Below are positions 25,146 through 33,770 of a stretch of 64,000 bases of DNA, piece by piece. Position 1 is the stretch's first letter, and each line of letters opens with the position of its first letter. The notes under the pieces are model-generated. The model did no database searches and was not told where the DNA came from. It saw nothing but the letters and a program-made list of their open reading frames with translations. The stretch spans positions 558,001 to 622,000 of the forward strand of contig NZ_CP022111.1 in assembly GCF_000730165.1 (NCBI RefSeq). Direction: 5' to 3'. This DNA is from Nitrospirillum viridazoti CBAmc (GTDB taxonomy: Bacteria; Pseudomonadota; Alphaproteobacteria; Azospirillales; Azospirillaceae). Both the position numbers and the translations under genes were made by a program.

Positions 25146-26174
25146 ATGCCCACCCTGGCCAGCCGCCTGAAACGCGTGGCCGTGCTGGCCATGGACGGAT
25201 TGGCCGACGGTGTCGTCGCGGCCTTGCCGCGCCGCTGGCGCCAGCCCCTGGGGCTGGAGGTGCCGGTCGTGTTCGTGCCGCCCGGCGGTGCCGGCGTGAC
25301 CGCACCGGCGGGGCGCGCGCCCGTGCGCCTGGTTCTGGATCCGTCGGACGTGCACACGGTGGACGTGCCCTTGCCTAAAGGCGGGCTGGGCGGTGCCATC
25401 GTCGACGCGCGCGGCTTCGTCGAGATGCAGGCCCATCGCTTCATGCCCCTGCGTCCCGATCTGCTGGCCTGGGACGTGGTGATGGTGCCGCCGGGCGACG
25501 GGGGTGGGACCGCATCCGCCTATATCGCCCGCGTCTACATGGTGCGGCGGGCGGTGCTGTCGGCGGCACTGGCCTCGGCGGTGGCGGCGGGCCTGACCTT
25601 GGCCGGCGTCACCGCGTCGGTGGCGGGTGGACGGGCGCCGGAATTCCTCCGCTTCAACACCCTGCGGGTGCGCCGGCGGGCCTTGGGGATGGCCATGGTC
25701 GCCGGCCTGTTCTGGCTGGCCCTGCCCATTCCCTTCGCGGTTGCCATCTGGATCCTGGACCAGCAGACCGCCAACGTGGAGCAGAAGCTGGCGGCGGTGG
25801 CCAAGGAGGCGCGGGCCGTGCAGGACCTGCGCGACCGCATTCTGTTCCTTAGCCCCGACGCCCCCGCGACCGCCGTGCTGCTGGCCCAGCCGGGCCGGGG
25901 CCAGGTGCTGGATGAACTGGCGCTGGCCCTGCCCGACAGCGTCTGGCTGAAGGACGTGACGCTGACGCCCCAGGCCGTGACCCTGCAGGGCCGGGCATCC
26001 GACCTGGCCGACGTGCTGGCCCGCGTCCGGGCGGCCGGCCCCTTCACCGATCCGCATTTCACCGACCCCGCCGACGCCGCGGCCGCCTCGCCGGCCGCGC
26101 CCGTGGCCGGCCAGTCCGGCGGCCCGGTGCGCGACTTCACACTGGCGACCAGCCTTGCCGTGGGGAGACCGTGA
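25146..26174 (+). CDS. gspL: Type II secretion protein GspL (PilN-like)
   Basis: Protein of 342 residues. The N-terminal part (about 1-135) is a degenerate cytoplasmic actin-like domain, a single membrane segment lies near 183-203 (M-A-M-V-A-G-L-F-W-L-A-L-P), and a PilN-like periplasmic domain follows (L-P-D-S-V-W-L-K-D-V-T-L near 260). It is shorter than classic GspL (about 400). It would link GspE to the periplasmic part via GspM, the next gene, 1 nt away. Confidence 0.82.
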   Translation: MPTLASRLKRVAVLAMDGLADGVVAALPRRWRQPLGLEVPVVFVPPGGAGVTAPAGRAPVRLVLDPSDVHTVDVPLPKGGLGGAIVDARGFVEMQAHRFMPLRPDLLAWDVVMVPPGDGGGTASAYIARVYMVRRAVLSAALASAVAAGLTLAGVTASVAGGRAPEFLRFNTLRVRRRALGMAMVAGLFWLALPIPFAVAIWILDQQTANVEQKLAAVAKEARAVQDLRDRILFLSPDAPATAVLLAQPGRGQVLDELALALPDSVWLKDVTLTPQAVTLQGRASDLADVLARVRAAGPFTDPHFTDPADAAAASPAAPVAGQSGGPVRDFTLATSLAVGRP

Positions 26175-26175
26175 G

Positions 26176-26793
26176 ATGGCCGCTGCCGCGCCGCGCCCCG
26201 TGTTCGTGCTGGCCATCGCCCTGTGCCTGCTGGCGCTGCCGCCCTACCTCTACCTGGCGCCCTTGGTGGACGGGGTGCAGGAGGCGGCCAGCCGCCGCGT
26301 CGCCCGCCTGGATCAGCTGGGAAGTGCCCGCGCCCTGCTGACCCAGCGCGACGATCTCAGCCGCCGGGCGGCCCTGTTCGACCAGGCGCTGGGGACACAC
26401 ACCCTGCTGCGCAGGGGCGCGGACGTGGCGGCGGTGCAGGCCGATGCCGAAGGCGACATTCGCGGCGCCCTGCGGCAGGCCGGCGTCACCGTCCGCACCC
26501 TGACGGCGCGATCGGACGCGGGCCGCGGTGCCTATCGCCGCATCCACCTGTCCGTGGCGGCGGAGGGGGACGCCGTGGCCGTGACCAACGCCGTGGCGGC
26601 GCTGGACGGCGTGCGCCCCCGCTTGCTGCTGCGATCCGTGCATGTGCATGCCGACGCGACGGAACCGGCGGCGGCCGGGCCTAGTTTTGGCCGGGCCGCG
26701 CGTGGCCCCGCGCCGGGTCCCGTGCCGGGCGAAGACCGTCCCGTCACCCTGGAGCTGGAGATCGACGTCTATGCCGACCTGGCCGCCTCTTGA
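26176..26793 (+). CDS. gspM: Type II secretion protein GspM-like
   Basis: Protein of 205 residues with one N-terminal membrane segment (about residues 8-28) and a periplasmic region with a coiled stretch and a ferredoxin-like fold of the GspM/PilO type. Assigned mainly from position directly after gspL and the bitopic layout; sequence conservation in this family is low. Its 3' end overlaps the next gene by 23 nt. Confidence 0.75.
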   Translation: MAAAAPRPVFVLAIALCLLALPPYLYLAPLVDGVQEAASRRVARLDQLGSARALLTQRDDLSRRAALFDQALGTHTLLRRGADVAAVQADAEGDIRGALRQAGVTVRTLTARSDAGRGAYRRIHLSVAAEGDAVAVTNAVAALDGVRPRLLLRSVHVHADATEPAAAGPSFGRAARGPAPGPVPGEDRPVTLELEIDVYADLAAS

Positions 26794-27556
26794 CCGGCCC
26801 GCGCTGATCCTGGCAGCGGCCGGGCTGGCGGTTGGCGCCGGCCTGGCGCTGGCGGTGGCCGTCGATGCGTCGGACCAGCCGGTGCGGGCCCGCGCGCCGT
26901 TGCCGGCGGTTCCGGCACTGGCCGGCCCCACCGCCATGGGTCTGTCCGCCGAGCCGGGGGAGGCGGCGCGGCGCCCTCTGTTCACGCCCGACCGGCGGCC
27001 CCCCCTGAAGGGAGGGGGGGCGGTGGCGCCGGATGGGCCGGACCTGCAGGTGACGGGCGTGGTCACCGGCGCTGCGGGCGGGGCTGCCACCGGCCTGGAC
27101 CGCAAGACGCAGAAGCCATTCAGCGTGCGCCTGGGCGATGACCTTCAGGGCTGGACGGTGGAGGCCATCGGCCGCGCTACCCTGCGCCTGCGCCGGGGAG
27201 CGGCCGTGCGCGACTATCCCCTTGTCTTGCCGCCGCCGCCCGCGGCGGGCGTTCCCATTGTGCCCGCGGCGACGCCAGCGCCCACACCGTCCCCCGCCGC
27301 CAGCGCTGCCGGCGGGCGAGCGCCGCCGCCAAGCGCGACCCCCACCAATGGCGCCCCTTCTGCCACCGGCACGCCGCCGCCATCCGGGGTGGTACCGGGG
27401 CCGACGGCGCCCTCGGCCAAGCCTTCCGGGGCGCCGCCGGCGACCGGCCCCGCCGCCGCCAATCCGCCGCCGCCGGATCCCCAGCAGTTGGATGCTCAGC
27501 CCAGCCATCCGCCCTCCCGGCCCCCTCCTGACAGTACACCCAGGCAGCAGCCATGA
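26771..27556 (+). CDS. Type II secretion GspC/GspN-like protein with Pro-rich tail
   Basis: Protein of 261 residues. One membrane segment lies near residues 12-32, and a periplasmic domain around 85-155 (D-L-Q-V-T-G-V-V ... G-W-T-V-E-A-I-G-R-A-T-L-R-L) resembles the homology-region domain of GspC that contacts the secretin. No PDZ or coiled-coil module follows. Instead the last 100 residues are almost only Pro, Ala, Ser, Gly and Thr. It overlaps gspM by 23 nt and gspD by 4 nt (ATGA). GspC or the short GspN form are both possible. Confidence 0.7.
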   Translation: MPTWPPLDRPALILAAAGLAVGAGLALAVAVDASDQPVRARAPLPAVPALAGPTAMGLSAEPGEAARRPLFTPDRRPPLKGGGAVAPDGPDLQVTGVVTGAAGGAATGLDRKTQKPFSVRLGDDLQGWTVEAIGRATLRLRRGAAVRDYPLVLPPPPAAGVPIVPAATPAPTPSPAASAAGGRAPPPSATPTNGAPSATGTPPPSGVVPGPTAPSAKPSGAPPATGPAAANPPPPDPQQLDAQPSHPPSRPPPDSTPRQQP

Positions 27557-29859
27557 ACCCAGCCCACCCCAGTGCTCCGCCCCGCCTGCTGCTCGCCGCG
27601 TGCCTGGCCTTGTTCGGCTGTACGGAAAGCGCCGTGACCCGCGGGCCGGGCACGCCCTTGCCGTCCTCGCCACCCGCCGCCACCGCGCCGGTCAGCAGCG
27701 TCATCGGCCCCAATGCCCCGCCGCCGCGCGTGCCGGCGCAGACCGTGACCGGTACCGGGCAGCTGGTGCGGCAGACCCGGCCGGTTTCGGGCGTGACCCC
27801 GGCCGGTGCGGACGCGGGTGAGCCGGTGGAGATGAACTTCGTCAACGCCGATGTCCGTTCCGTGCTCGACGCCGTCCTGGGCGGCATGCTGGGCCTGAAT
27901 TACACCATCGATCCCAAGGTGCAGGGCCAGGTGACCATCCGTACCACCCGGCCGCTGGCAAGGGGGCAGGCGCTGGCGGCGGTGGACGCGGCCCTGCGCA
28001 CCCAGGGCTTCGCCATCATCGGCGGCGATGGCTTCTATCAGGTGGTGCCGGCGGCCGACGCCGCCGGCCAGGCGCCGGTGCAGACCACCTCGGCGGCGGA
28101 GCGCACGGCGGGCTTCAGCACCGCCATCGTGCCCATCCGGCATGTCTCGGTGGCGGAACTGGACAAGATCGTCCATCCCCTGACCCGCCAGGGCTTCATC
28201 CAGCTGGCGGACGCCGGCCGCAACATCTTCATCGTCAACGGCACGGCGCATGAGATCGAGTCCTTCACCCAACTGGTCGCCAGCTTCGATGTCGACTGGC
28301 TGGCCGGCCTGTCCTTCTCCCTCCACACCCTGCAGTCGGTGGAGCCGGCTCGGCTGGAGGCGGAGTTGCGCCGTGTGCTGCAACTGGACGGGGGACCCTT
28401 GCAGGGCATGATCGACTTCGTGCCCATCAACCGGCTGAACGCCCTGCTGGTGGTGGCCAAGCGGCCGGAGTTGCTGCCCACCGTGGGCACCTGGATCGAC
28501 CGGCTGGACCGACCCGGCCCCGACGGTGGCAAGGTGGTGCACTTCTATGAGGTGCAGAACGGGTCCGCCGTGGAGCTTGCCAACGCCCTGAACCGGCTGG
28601 TGGGCCGTGCCGGTGCTGAGCAGCAGCAGGGGACGGAGCAGCAGGGCCGGGGCCGCGCCGGCGGCCGGTCCACAACGACGACCACGGCGATGACCGCCAG
28701 CCGAGGGGGGCTGTCCACCGGCGCCGGCAGCAGCCCGCCCAGCGGCAGCGCCGCCACCGGCGCCTCCGGTTCCGCCGCCAGCGCGCCGCCCAGCCCCGTG
28801 GCCAGCGGGGCCACCCTGCCCAGCGCCGCGGGCGGGGGCGGAGAGGAGGAGGATGGGCTATCGGAACTGAAGGGCGTGCGCGTCGTGGCGGATGAGCGGC
28901 GCAACGCCCTGCTGATCTTCGGCTCAGGCGCGCAGTACGCCCTGCTGGAACAGGTGCTGACCCGCCTGGACGCACCGCGCGAGCAGGTGCTGATCGAGGC
29001 GACGATCGCCGAGGTGACGCTGAACGACCAGCTGAACTTCGGTGTCCAGTGGTTCCTGGACCGGGGCAGCAGCACGGCGGGCTTTTCCAACACCAACGGC
29101 GCCACCGTGGGGGCCAGCTACCCCAACTTCAACTACACCTTCCTGACCCCCAATACCCGGGTGGTACTGAACGCCCTGTCCAGCGTCACCGACGTGCAGG
29201 TGTTGTCGGCGCCCCGCCTGATGGTGCTGAACAACGAGACGGCGCGCCTGCAGGTGGGTGACCAGGTGCCGGTGGTGGTGCAGTCGGCCACCAGCACGCT
29301 GACCAGTGACAGCGCCGTGGTGAACTCCGTCGAATATCACGACACCGGCGTGATCCTGGAAGTGACGCCCCGCATCAACCGCAGTGGCGCCGTGGTGCTG
29401 GACGTGAACCAGGAGGTCAGCACCGTGACCAACACCACCACGTCCGGCATCGACAGCCCCACCATCCAGCAGCGCAAGATCACCAGCGTGGTGAACGTGC
29501 AGGATGGGGAGACGGTGGCCCTGGGCGGCCTGATCAGCGACACCTCCAGCCGCAACGGCGCCGGCATCCCCTACCTGCGCGACATCCCGGTGCTGGGCAA
29601 GCTGTTCGGCACCGACGGCCATACCAAGGGCCGGACCGAGCTGCTGGTCTTCCTGCGCCCGGTCATCGTGCGCGACGCCACCCGGGCGCGCGAGGTGACG
29701 GACGCCCTGCGCGCCAGCATGAGCCGCCTGGAAATCTTCGCCGGCGCCACTGGCGGCACGCCGGTACCGTCGCCGGCCGTGGTGCCGCCCCCGGTACAGA
29801 CCATGCCTTTGCCGGCCACGCCGCCGTCCTATGAGCCGGCCGCGCCCACGGGTCGATGA
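27553..29859 (+). CDS. gspD: Secretin GspD
   Basis: Outer-membrane secretin of 768 residues forming the export pore. A lipoprotein-type signal ends at L-F-G-C (Cys 23), so it may be self-anchored without a pilotin. N0-N3 domains follow (V-E-M-N-F-V-N-A-D-V-R-S-V start the N0/N1 region), with a low-complexity Gly/Ser/Thr insert near 350-435, then the secretin core (V-P-V-V-V-Q-S, and L-G-G-L-I-S-D-T near 660). The C-terminal tail is Pro-rich. Both ends overlap neighbouring genes by 4 nt. Confidence 0.95.
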   Translation: MNPAHPSAPPRLLLAACLALFGCTESAVTRGPGTPLPSSPPAATAPVSSVIGPNAPPPRVPAQTVTGTGQLVRQTRPVSGVTPAGADAGEPVEMNFVNADVRSVLDAVLGGMLGLNYTIDPKVQGQVTIRTTRPLARGQALAAVDAALRTQGFAIIGGDGFYQVVPAADAAGQAPVQTTSAAERTAGFSTAIVPIRHVSVAELDKIVHPLTRQGFIQLADAGRNIFIVNGTAHEIESFTQLVASFDVDWLAGLSFSLHTLQSVEPARLEAELRRVLQLDGGPLQGMIDFVPINRLNALLVVAKRPELLPTVGTWIDRLDRPGPDGGKVVHFYEVQNGSAVELANALNRLVGRAGAEQQQGTEQQGRGRAGGRSTTTTTAMTASRGGLSTGAGSSPPSGSAATGASGSAASAPPSPVASGATLPSAAGGGGEEEDGLSELKGVRVVADERRNALLIFGSGAQYALLEQVLTRLDAPREQVLIEATIAEVTLNDQLNFGVQWFLDRGSSTAGFSNTNGATVGASYPNFNYTFLTPNTRVVLNALSSVTDVQVLSAPRLMVLNNETARLQVGDQVPVVVQSATSTLTSDSAVVNSVEYHDTGVILEVTPRINRSGAVVLDVNQEVSTVTNTTTSGIDSPTIQQRKITSVVNVQDGETVALGGLISDTSSRNGAGIPYLRDIPVLGKLFGTDGHTKGRTELLVFLRPVIVRDATRAREVTDALRASMSRLEIFAGATGGTPVPSPAVVPPPVQTMPLPATPPSYEPAAPTGR

Positions 29860-30752
29860 TGGCCGGGGGCGTGCCCAGGGGAGTAGGCTCCAGTAGGGAC
29901 GGCTATGCCCTGCTGCTGGTCCTGTTCCTGCTGGCCATGGCCACGGCGGTGGGCCTTGTCGTCATGGGCAATGGCCTGTCGGCGCGCAAGCTGGCGCGCG
30001 TCGCCTCCATCGCGGCGGGGCAGGACCAGCGGGCGGCGGCGGCGACCTGGATGGCGCTGGACGCCCTGCTGACGCAAGGGGATGCCGACATCCCGGCGCC
30101 CCGGCGGCTGGTGCTGGATGGCCAGGCGCTGACCGTCACCGTGGCGCCGGAAACCGGTCGCATCGACCTCAACGGCCTGTCGCGCAAGGCGTTGGCCCAG
30201 GCCATCCACACCCTGGGTTTTTCGGAAGGCCAGGCGCTGAAGGCGGCCGATGCCATTGCCGCCTGGCGCGGCATGGATCCCCCGGGCGCCAGCGGCCTGG
30301 ACCTGACCATCGATCCCGTGCGCGCCCTGTGGTCGCTCGAGGATCTGGACGCTGTCCCGGGCCTGGACCCGGACGTGGCCGCCTGCCTGCGCCGCTGGGG
30401 CACGGTTTATGCCCGGGGACCCTTCCATGGCCTGGCGCCGCTGGTGCGCCGCCCGGGCGCGAAGCCGGCGGCGGGGCCAGTGGGGGGGCCAGTGGGGGGT
30501 GAGGAACGGGGCGAGGGGCCGCTGGGCCTGGTCGCCGGCGGCATGGTGCGGGTGACGGTGGCGGAGGAAGGGCGGCCCCAGGTGCGGCGCAGCGTGCTGC
30601 TGTATCGCGGCGTGGGCCGGCAGGCGGCGGGGTCCGGCACGGATGCCGAGTCCCCCTGGCTTACCCTGGAATGGCAGCGCCCCGTCCTGGCCGGCCGCGA
30701 CGCTTGCGTCGTGACGGATCGTATGGGGGCCGACCGGGGCGGGGTTCCCTGA
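29856..30752 (+). CDS. gspK: Minor pseudopilin GspK
   Basis: Protein of 298 residues. A leader ending R-D-G precedes Y-A-L-L-L-V-L-F-L-L-A-M-A-T; as is usual for GspK the conserved Glu at +5 is missing, which fits its place at the pseudopilus tip. The middle contains the helical SAM-like repeats of GspK (I-D-L-N-G-L-S ... L-E-D-L-D-A-V-P-G-L-D). A direct repeat G-G-P-V-G-G lies near residue 208. The stop overlaps gspO (TGATG). Confidence 0.85.
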   Translation: MMAGGVPRGVGSSRDGYALLLVLFLLAMATAVGLVVMGNGLSARKLARVASIAAGQDQRAAAATWMALDALLTQGDADIPAPRRLVLDGQALTVTVAPETGRIDLNGLSRKALAQAIHTLGFSEGQALKAADAIAAWRGMDPPGASGLDLTIDPVRALWSLEDLDAVPGLDPDVAACLRRWGTVYARGPFHGLAPLVRRPGAKPAAGPVGGPVGGEERGEGPLGLVAGGMVRVTVAEEGRPQVRRSVLLYRGVGRQAAGSGTDAESPWLTLEWQRPVLAGRDACVVTDRMGADRGGVP

Positions 30753-31519
30753 TGGGCGCACCGGACGACAGCCTATGGACGGCGCTCCCCCTTATGGCCG
30801 CCGCCCTGCTGGGCCTGGTGGCCGGCAGCTTCGCCATGGCGCTGGCCTGGCGCCTGCCACGCGATGAGCCTTGGGTGATGGGCCGGTCGCGCTGTCCCGC
30901 CTGCGGCACACCGCTGGCGCCCTCGGCCCTGGTGCCGGTCTTCTCCTGGCTGGCGCTGGGGGGGCGGGCACGCTGCTGCGGCGCCCCCATCCCGGCGGCC
31001 TATCCGGTGGGGGAGGCGCTGGCCGCGCTGGCCTTCATGGTCGCGGTGGCGCGCCTGGATTGGGGGCCGGAGACGGCGGCCCTGGGCCTGCTGGCCACCC
31101 TGCTGTTGGCCAGCGCCGTCATTGACCTGCGCCACCGCTATCTGCCCGATGGCCTGACTCTGGCGGCAGCTCTGTTGGGCCTGGGGTGCAGCCTGGCGGG
31201 CTGGACCGTGCCGCCATTACCGGGCTTGGCGGCGGCCGTCCTCGTCGCCCTGCCATTGCTGGCGGTGCGCTGGGCCCTCAGCCGGCGCTTGCGGCGGGTG
31301 GCGTTGGGCCTGGGGGACGTGAAACTGTTCGCGGCCGCCGCCTGGTGGGTCGGCCCGTCCGGTATGCCCTGGCTGGTGCTTCTTTCCGCCGGCCTGGGCC
31401 TGGCGTTCTATCCGATGTGGTGGCTGGCGCGGCGCTACCGGGGGGAAGAGGGGGCGGAAATGCCCTTCGGCCCGGCCATCGCGCTGGCCTTCTATGCGCT
31501 GGCCTGTTTCAGCCTCTGA
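30752..31519 (+). CDS. gspO: Prepilin peptidase/methylase GspO
   Basis: Inner-membrane aspartic protease of 255 residues that cleaves and N-methylates the five pseudopilins encoded upstream. Seen: N-terminal G-S-F-A-M-A-L-A-W-R-L-P, a cytosolic cysteine loop C-P-A-C ... C-C-G-A-P-I (four Cys), and the two catalytic aspartates in A-V-I-D-L-R-H-R and G-L-G-D-V-K-L. About 7-8 membrane segments. It is the last gene of the operon; the convergent small gene ends 3 nt away. Having gspO in the operon suggests a self-contained system. Confidence 0.94.
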   Translation: MGAPDDSLWTALPLMAAALLGLVAGSFAMALAWRLPRDEPWVMGRSRCPACGTPLAPSALVPVFSWLALGGRARCCGAPIPAAYPVGEALAALAFMVAVARLDWGPETAALGLLATLLLASAVIDLRHRYLPDGLTLAAALLGLGCSLAGWTVPPLPGLAAAVLVALPLLAVRWALSRRLRRVALGLGDVKLFAAAAWWVGPSGMPWLVLLSAGLGLAFYPMWWLARRYRGEEGAEMPFGPAIALAFYALACFSL

Positions 31520-31522
31520 TCC

Positions 31523-31900
31523 TCACTTGTCGCCAGTATACGCGGCGCGGCACTCGCCCACGTTGGCGCAGTTCAGGGACTGGGCGCCCGCCACGGTGCC
31601 GGTGTTCACGGTGTTGTTCCGGGTCAGGCGGTCGCCCCGGCTGACCGGCGGCGGCTCAGGGGCGTAGATGCCTTTCAGCCGGCCGTATTCCTCATCATGG
31701 AAGGCCTTCACCTCTTCCGGCGAGGGCAGGAAGCTGGGGGTGACGATGATGTCCTCGCCCATGGTCGCGTCTTGGCTCGGGTTCGTGGCCGGCCCGGCGG
31801 CCACCGGGGCGCCGCTCTGTGCCCAGGCCGCGCCCGGCGATAGGGCAGCCGCCAGGACCAGCGCGAGCCAGCCCGCGCTTTTGATCGATCGCAAGGTCAT
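31523..31900 (-). CDS. Small secreted protein of unknown function
   Basis: Protein of 125 residues with a clear Sec signal (A-L-V-L-A-A-A-L-S-P-G-A-A-W-A-Q, cleavage near residue 27). The mature part is short and polar and has two cysteines near the end (L-N-C-A-N-V-G-E-C) that could form a disulphide. No family recognised. It lies 30 nt after the second paralogous membrane protein of the PadR operon and is convergent to gspO. Confidence 0.7.
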   Translation of the reverse strand: MTLRSIKSAGWLALVLAAALSPGAAWAQSGAPVAAGPATNPSQDATMGEDIIVTPSFLPSPEEVKAFHDEEYGRLKGIYAPEPPPVSRGDRLTRNNTVNTGTVAGAQSLNCANVGECRAAYTGDK

Positions 31901-31916
31901 GATCAGCCCCCTTTGG

Positions 31917-31939
31917 GTCAGCTTCGTATGTCAGCTTCG
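31917..31939. repeat. 10-bp direct repeat at the 3' end of a membrane-protein gene
   Basis: GTCAGCTTCG occurs at 31917-31926 and again at 31930-31939. The second copy contains the stop codon of the reverse-strand gene ending at 31931. It looks like a short local duplication; no function is apparent. Confidence 0.7.
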
Positions 31940-32674
31940 GATCAAGGCGTCGTCGTCACCGCCGCACTCCGCCACCGCCTTCTGCCAGAAGTGCCAGGCG
32001 ATGTAGGGCGCCAGGGTCAGCAGCAGATTGATGGCGATGTGGCGCAGACAGTCGTTCAGGCCGGGCCAGGGCGTGGCCAACGCGAAGCGGATTTCCAGTT
32101 CCATGATGCCGTGCGGATCGGTGGGGCGGATGAAGTCCAGGGTGCCGCTGCCGCCGATGATGCCCACGATCAGCATGGCGACGCTGGGCCACAGCGCCGC
32201 CATGCGCTGGCGGGTGGCCATCCAGGCGAAGACGGCTGCCAGGGCCAGGGGCAGGACCAGGCCGTGAACATAGGTGATGGTGGCGAAGGCGCTGTCGAAC
32301 CAGTCGGGCAGCACGGGCCGGGCGTCCGGTGTGGGGCGATGCGTTTCCACGATGGCGGCGACGGCGGCGATGGCCAGCCCGTATGTCATCGCCAAGCCCA
32401 GCATCGACCCCAGGCCGTAGACCGCCCAGGGGGCGCGGGCGCCCCAGGACCGGAAATCGCCGCGCGCGACCATCGCGCGGACAAGGTCGTCGGCCGTGCC
32501 CAGGCGGGCCAGGGCGCGGCTGTGCGCCTCGGCTGGGGCTAAGCCGGCGGCCAGTTCCTCGTCCGCCAGGTCGGCGGCGTGGTCGCGCAGTTCCGCGACA
32601 TAGCGGCGGGCGTGGCGGGGGGCGATGCCGGCGGTCAGCAGCCGGTGGCGCAGGGGGCCGAACATCTCAGGCAT
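31931..32674 (-). CDS. HAAS-domain membrane protein, paralogue 2
   Basis: Protein of 247 residues. The N terminus (about 5-60: R-H-A-R-R-Y-V-A-E-L-R-D-H-A-A-D-L, ending A-L-A-R-L-G) is a HAAS-type alpha-helical signalling domain often found beside PadR repressors. Four or five predicted membrane segments follow. It is clearly paralogous to the gene at 33021-33770, sharing the stretches R-S-W-G-A-R-A-P-W-A-V-Y-G and M-A-T-R-Q-R-M. It overlaps the PadR stop by 8 nt. Confidence 0.75.
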   Translation of the reverse strand: MPEMFGPLRHRLLTAGIAPRHARRYVAELRDHAADLADEELAAGLAPAEAHSRALARLGTADDLVRAMVARGDFRSWGARAPWAVYGLGSMLGLAMTYGLAIAAVAAIVETHRPTPDARPVLPDWFDSAFATITYVHGLVLPLALAAVFAWMATRQRMAALWPSVAMLIVGIIGGSGTLDFIRPTDPHGIMELEIRFALATPWPGLNDCLRHIAINLLLTLAPYIAWHFWQKAVAECGGDDDALIRS

Positions 32675-33005
32675 GCTGCACCCCGATCAAGATGGACTGG
32701 ATGGCGTCGGTCAGGCGCGACCAGTTGCCGGCCAGGTCGTCCAGGCGCTGGGCCCCGGCGGCGGTCAGGGCGTAATAGACGCGGCTGCGGCCGTTGACGG
32801 TCTTGCGGCTGGAGGACAGGGCGCCGTCGCGTTCCAGCGCGTGCAACACCGGATAGATCACGCCCTCACCCAGGGCGATGGCGTCGCGGCTGCGCTCCCG
32901 GATGGCCTGGACCAGTTCATAGCCGTACATCTCCTTCTCCCGCACCAGGCGCAGGATCAGCAACTCGGGCACGCCGCTCATGAAGTTGGAATTGTTCTCT
33001 GCCAT
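32667..33005 (-). CDS. PadR-family transcriptional regulator
   Basis: Winged-helix repressor of 112 residues. The PadR core is present: L-L-I-L-R-L-V-R-E-K-E-M-Y-G-Y-E-L-V-Q-A-I near residue 15, G-V-I-Y-P-V-L-H-A-L-E-R-D-G near 50, and S-R-V-Y-Y-A-L-T near 75 (the wing). It lies between two paralogous HAAS membrane proteins, 15 nt after the first and overlapping the second. The operon is probably autoregulated through the paired palindromes at 33818-33860. Confidence 0.92.
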   Translation of the reverse strand: MAENNSNFMSGVPELLILRLVREKEMYGYELVQAIRERSRDAIALGEGVIYPVLHALERDGALSSSRKTVNGRSRVYYALTAAGAQRLDDLAGNWSRLTDAIQSILIGVQHA

Positions 33006-33020
33006 GGGACGTCTCTTGTC

Positions 33021-33770
33021 TCAGGTCTCGATCAGGTGGCCGTGCTCCGGGCCGCCGGGACTTTGGGGGACGGCCTTGCGCCAGATGTGCCAGGCCAGGT
33101 AGGGCACCAGGGTCAGCAGCAGGATCGCGGCGATATGCCTGAGTGCTATGTCCAGGTTCACGTAGGGGCAGATGAAGGACCAGCCGACCACCAGCTCGAC
33201 ATAGCCATCCGGCACCTTGGGCAACTGCACCTCCGCCACGCCGGCGCCGCCGACGATACCGACGATCAGCAGCGCGACGCTGGGCCATAACGCGGGCATG
33301 CGCTGGCGCGTGGCCATGCAGGCGAGGCCGCCGCCGACCAGCAGCGGCAGGACCAGGTTGTGCAGATAGCCCAGGGTCATCGTCGCGGCACCGAACCAAG
33401 GGGGCAATATGGGATGGGCGCCGGGGGCGGGGCGATGCGCCACCAGGATGCCGACGATGGCGCCCAAGGCCAGGCCGTAGATGGCCAGGACGCCTAGCAG
33501 CGGGGCGACGCCATAGACCGCCCACGGTGCCCGGGCGCCCCAGGACCGGAATTCACCGCGCTGAAGCAGCGCCTGGGCCAAGACCTCCTGCCCGCCCAGG
33601 CGCGTGAGCGCCAGCGCCTGCGCCTCCCGCAAGGGCAGGCCCGCGGCCATTTCCTCCGCCGTCAGGTCGGCCGCATGTTCCCGCAGCTCCATGACGTAGC
33701 GGCGCGCGTGGCGAGGGGCGACACCGGCCGTCAGCAGGCGTTCACGCAGGGCGTGAAACAGGTCGGACAT
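33021..33770 (-). CDS. HAAS-domain membrane protein, paralogue 1
   Basis: Protein of 249 residues with the same layout as the gene at 31931-32674: an N-terminal HAAS-type helical domain (R-H-A-R-R-Y-V-M-E-L-R-E-H-A-A-D-L), then four or five membrane segments, with A-L-W-P-S-V-A-L-L-I-V-G-I conserved between the two. ATG 33770 was chosen; it lies 48 bp from the nearer palindrome. First gene of the PadR operon. The family is inferred to sense or control membrane or envelope state; no enzyme motif is visible. Confidence 0.75.
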   Translation of the reverse strand: MSDLFHALRERLLTAGVAPRHARRYVMELREHAADLTAEEMAAGLPLREAQALALTRLGGQEVLAQALLQRGEFRSWGARAPWAVYGVAPLLGVLAIYGLALGAIVGILVAHRPAPGAHPILPPWFGAATMTLGYLHNLVLPLLVGGGLACMATRQRMPALWPSVALLIVGIVGGAGVAEVQLPKVPDGYVELVVGWSFICPYVNLDIALRHIAAILLLTLVPYLAWHIWRKAVPQSPGGPEHGHLIET

